Positions 61,552 to 64,000 of a stretch of DNA of 64,000 bases are shown here, in pieces. The stretch spans positions 1 to 64,000 of the forward strand of contig PBLV01000046.1 in the NCBI GenBank assembly GCA_002721895.1, in the 5' to 3' direction. A program made the translations under genes and the position numbers. Source of the stretch: Verrucomicrobiales bacterium. GTDB taxonomy: Bacteria > Verrucomicrobiota > Verrucomicrobiae > Limisphaerales > UBA1100. The first letter of the stretch is position 1. Each line of letters begins with the position of its first letter. Below the pieces are notes generated by a model. That model saw only the letters and a program-made list of their open reading frames with translations. It was not told where the DNA came from and made no database searches.

Positions 61552-62672
61552 ACGCCGTCACCAAACTGCTCCGCGAACTGGTTGCCCGCCCCAGCATCAA
61601 TCCCGCGTTTGTCGATGACCCCGCCGTCAGCGGTGAGGAACGCGTGGCTGAGCTGCTGATCGATCGCGCCCGCAAGGCCGGCCTCGACATTCGCCGCCAA
61701 CCCGTTTTGCCCGGACGCAAAAACCTGCTCGTGCGACTCACGCCCACCGGCAAGGTGCAGTGCCGCATCATCCTCGCGCCGCACATGGACGTGGTGCCTG
61801 CCAAGGCAAAGCAGTTTAAGCCGGTGATCAAAAATGGCCGCCTGCACGGGCGGGGTGCATGCGATACCAAGGGCAGCATGTCCGCTTTCTTTCAATCCCT
61901 TTGCGATGTGGCCAAGGGCGGCCGGCGGCCGCAGCACACGGAGATTTTGTTCGTCGGCCTCGTGGATGAGGAATGTAACCAGGCTGGCTCACGCAAATTT
62001 GCGCAAGCCGGTCCCAAGGGCGACCTGGCCATCGCCGGTGAACCCACGCTGCTGCAAACGGTCACCGCCCACAAGGGCGACCTTTGGTGGCGACTGCACA
62101 CTCAGGGCAAGGCCGCGCACGGCGCCACGCCGCAGCTTGGCAAAAATGCCGTGCACACCATGGCCCGTATTGTGGATGTGTTAGAAACGGAGTACGCCCG
62201 ACTTCTGCGCCAGCAATCGCACCCGCTACTCGGCAGCCCCACCTGCAATGTCGGCGTGATACGCGGCGGTACACAGCCCAATATCGTGCCGGAAAATGCT
62301 TGGATTGATATCGACCGTCGCACACTCCCCGGCGAAACTGCCGCCGGTGTTTGGCGGGAGATCCGCACACTGCTCAAGAATCACGGTCTCAAGGCAACCT
62401 ACACCGACCTCAAGGGCGTAGACAGTCCCGCGCTGGAGACAGATCCCAACCTGCCTATCGTGCAGGAATTCCTCCGCGCCTCGAGCCGCCGCAAAACTTT
62501 GGGCGTGCATTACTTCACCGATGCCGCCCCCATTGCCAGCGGCGGCACCCCGGCCATTGTGTTTGGCCCCGGCAACATCGCCCAGGCCCACACCGCCGAC
62601 GAATGGCTGGACCTCAAGCAACTCGACCAAGCCACCGCCATCGTCACGCGCTTCCTCCGCGCCCAGCCATGA
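61548..62672 (+). CDS. M20-family metallopeptidase (ArgE/DapE-like)
   Basis: 374 residues, ATGA overlap with fkbM. Metal ligands: APHMDVV (His79, Asp81), RGACDTKG (Asp), LVDEECNQ (Glu pair), AGEPT and AQAHTADEW (His). The dimerisation lid is complete (AAHGATPQLGKNAVHTMARI). It removes an acyl group from an amino acid or sugar-like amide; the substrate is unknown but it sits among glycan genes. Confidence 0.9.
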   Translation: MNAVTKLLRELVARPSINPAFVDDPAVSGEERVAELLIDRARKAGLDIRRQPVLPGRKNLLVRLTPTGKVQCRIILAPHMDVVPAKAKQFKPVIKNGRLHGRGACDTKGSMSAFFQSLCDVAKGGRRPQHTEILFVGLVDEECNQAGSRKFAQAGPKGDLAIAGEPTLLQTVTAHKGDLWWRLHTQGKAAHGATPQLGKNAVHTMARIVDVLETEYARLLRQQSHPLLGSPTCNVGVIRGGTQPNIVPENAWIDIDRRTLPGETAAGVWREIRTLLKNHGLKATYTDLKGVDSPALETDPNLPIVQEFLRASSRRKTLGVHYFTDAAPIASGGTPAIVFGPGNIAQAHTADEWLDLKQLDQATAIVTRFLRAQP

Positions 62673-64000
62673 GCGAGGACAGCAAAGCCAGCTTTCTGCG
62701 CCAAAGCGGCTGGATGGCCATCGCCACCGCCGTCGGTGGCGCAGCTTCGTTTGCCGCCCACATTTTCGCCAAGGACATGCCGAAGGAGGAATACGGCGGT
62801 TTCACAGCGATGCTGCAGTTGCTCAACCTCATCGCCATCCCGGCCATCGGCCTGCAGGCGGTGTTCGCAGTCAAGGCCGCGCAGCGCAAATCGGAGACCG
62901 ACGACTTTCGCATGGCGCGCGAACAATGGGCCATCACCGTGGTTGTGCTGGCACTGGCCGCGGTGGTGTTCGTCGTGGCCCGACTCAATGGCGACTCGTT
63001 GGTGAACGCCTTGAGTCTGCCTTCGTGGTGGGTACTGGCGCTCACGCTGGGTGCCGGAGTATTCGCGCTGCTCATGCCTATGATGTTCGGTGTGTTGCAG
63101 GGACGGCAGAATTTTTTGTGGCTGGGCTGGGCGTTGTTGTCGTTGGGCGTGTTGCGATTGGCGGCCATGGCGGGATTAATCCGAATCCACGACCAAAGTG
63201 CCGTCAACGGAATGATCGCCGTGGCTGCAGGTTATGTGCTGGCCTTCGCCATCGCATTCAGCACGGCAAAGCTCCCGCGCCTTGAGCCCGCCGAATGGCT
63301 TCCCTCGATCACGCGCATTGATTGGCGCGATTTGGCCAAACGGTTTCTGCCGCTGTCCATCGGCGGCGGCACAGTCATCTTCATGATGAGTGTGGACATG
63401 GTGGTGGTGCAGCGCTTTTTTGATGAGGCGCAAACTGGTTACTACGCGGCCGCGGGGATGATTGGCCGAGCGCTGATTTTTTTTGTGGGCCCCATGGTGG
63501 CGGTGATGTTTCCCAAGATTGTAAAGAGCCATGCGGAACAAAAGCCCACGCACGTCCTGCGGTTCACCCTGCTGCTAACTACCGGCCTATGTGCAGTGGC
63601 AATCATTTTGGGAGTGACGGTGCCCGATCTGCCCTTGCGCATGGTTTATGACGAGTCGTTTTTGAAAGCCACGCCACTAGTCCCGTGGTTCATCGCCGCC
63701 ATGGCTCCGTTGGCACTGACGGCCGTGCTGGTAAACAACATCCTCGCCCGGTGCAAATCCAACAACGTATATCTGCTGCTGGGAGTACCGGTTATTTACG
63801 GCGGGATGCTGTGGTTTGTCGGGCCGCAGATTGCCGATCAAACTGCCTCCGAATTTAATGTGCACGCGCACATTTCCATGGTCCAGCTGATTGGCATGGG
63901 CAATTTGTGTTTCCTCGCCTCGACGGTGATTCTCACTTGGGTGGTGAATCAGGAGGAGAAGCTTCGGTTGGCTCAGTCTCCGCCGGATGAGAATCCTTCG
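62669..64000 (+). CDS. Polysaccharide flippase (MATE/MOP, Wzx-like), 3' end beyond window
   Basis: At least 444 residues, frame open to the edge. Many hydrophobic helices (SFAAHIFAKDMPKEEYGGF start, MSVDMVVVQRFFDEAQTGYY in the middle as in MOP flippases, LVPWFIAAMAPLALTAVLVNN). It probably moves lipid-linked sugar units across the inner membrane. It overlaps the M20 gene by four bases. Confidence 0.88.
   Translation, partial: MSEDSKASFLRQSGWMAIATAVGGAASFAAHIFAKDMPKEEYGGFTAMLQLLNLIAIPAIGLQAVFAVKAAQRKSETDDFRMAREQWAITVVVLALAAVVFVVARLNGDSLVNALSLPSWWVLALTLGAGVFALLMPMMFGVLQGRQNFLWLGWALLSLGVLRLAAMAGLIRIHDQSAVNGMIAVAAGYVLAFAIAFSTAKLPRLEPAEWLPSITRIDWRDLAKRFLPLSIGGGTVIFMMSVDMVVVQRFFDEAQTGYYAAAGMIGRALIFFVGPMVAVMFPKIVKSHAEQKPTHVLRFTLLLTTGLCAVAIILGVTVPDLPLRMVYDESFLKATPLVPWFIAAMAPLALTAVLVNNILARCKSNNVYLLLGVPVIYGGMLWFVGPQIADQTASEFNVHAHISMVQLIGMGNLCFLASTVILTWVVNQEEKLRLAQSPPDENPS

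Overview
The window looks like a chromosomal stretch of a Gram-negative member of the Planctomycetota-Verrucomicrobiota-Chlamydiota group, most likely a free-living Verrucomicrobiota of the Pedosphaera/Limisphaera kind. This is an inference from gene content: a planctomycete-type cytochrome protein (PSCyt1-WD40-PSCyt2/PSD1), a DUF1501 Tat protein, a formylglycine sulfatase, DUF1080, many secreted beta-propellers, a prepilin-like protein with a near H-X9-DG tail, an ExbB/ExbD/TonB-like set and an LPS-heptose nucleotidyltransferase. No rRNA, tRNA, CRISPR array, insertion sequence or prophage was seen. Coding density is high and no gene-free stretch exceeds 300 bases.

Layout. 1-5021 (minus): two modular secreted proteins that share a 37-residue motif (three in-frame 111-nt copies; one protein also carries a chagasin-like protease-inhibitor domain), then a VIT-VWA protein. 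5148-9613 (plus): DUF1080, then a coupled blue-copper protein / sorbosone-dehydrogenase-like propeller / orphan integrase N-terminal domain. 9610-20812 (minus): DUF1801, a second propeller dehydrogenase, the giant PSCyt1-WD40-PSD1 protein, a sulfatase, a pseudopilin, a hydrolase, and a methyltransferase/UbiA pair. 20896-24500 (plus): a DmfA2-like Tat protein, a structured non-coding region with terminators on both strands, DUF1501 and a conserved CxxC protein. 24527-31801: exonuclease III, PurU, an MFS carrier, an antitoxin/VapC pair, two oxidoreductases and an esterase. 31860-36041: BioB, an M14-type peptidase, a frameshifted YdeI-like gene, a 2-hydroxyacid dehydrogenase and a MORN protein.

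36042-48344 is mostly housekeeping: bifunctional nuclease/HolA/STAS/RidA as one overlapping unit; HldE2-like; IMP dehydrogenase; an ExbB-ExbD-TonB-like-zinc-ribbon operon; dUTPase/Hpt/MoaD/MoaE; a UvrD/PcrA-type helicase; IscA-type and HscB-like proteins. 48499-57726 returns to secreted degradative functions: tandem PQQ-like propellers, two esterases, an SMP-30-like propeller, a Gfo/Idh/MocA oxidoreductase and two unknown secreted proteins. 57862-64000 has XerC/D and PurC, then a surface-polysaccharide-like group (UDP-sugar epimerase, FkbM methyltransferase, M20 peptidase, flippase running off the edge).

The items most worth a second look are the shared 37-residue motif beside an I42-like domain; the structured, terminator-bounded candidate RNA at about 22449-22571; an ExbD homologue whose membrane aspartate is glycine; three dispersed palindromic repeats, two of which provide the stop codon of a gene; and an abrupt change of wobble-base style at 29813. 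Most start codons lack a recognisable Shine-Dalgarno sequence.
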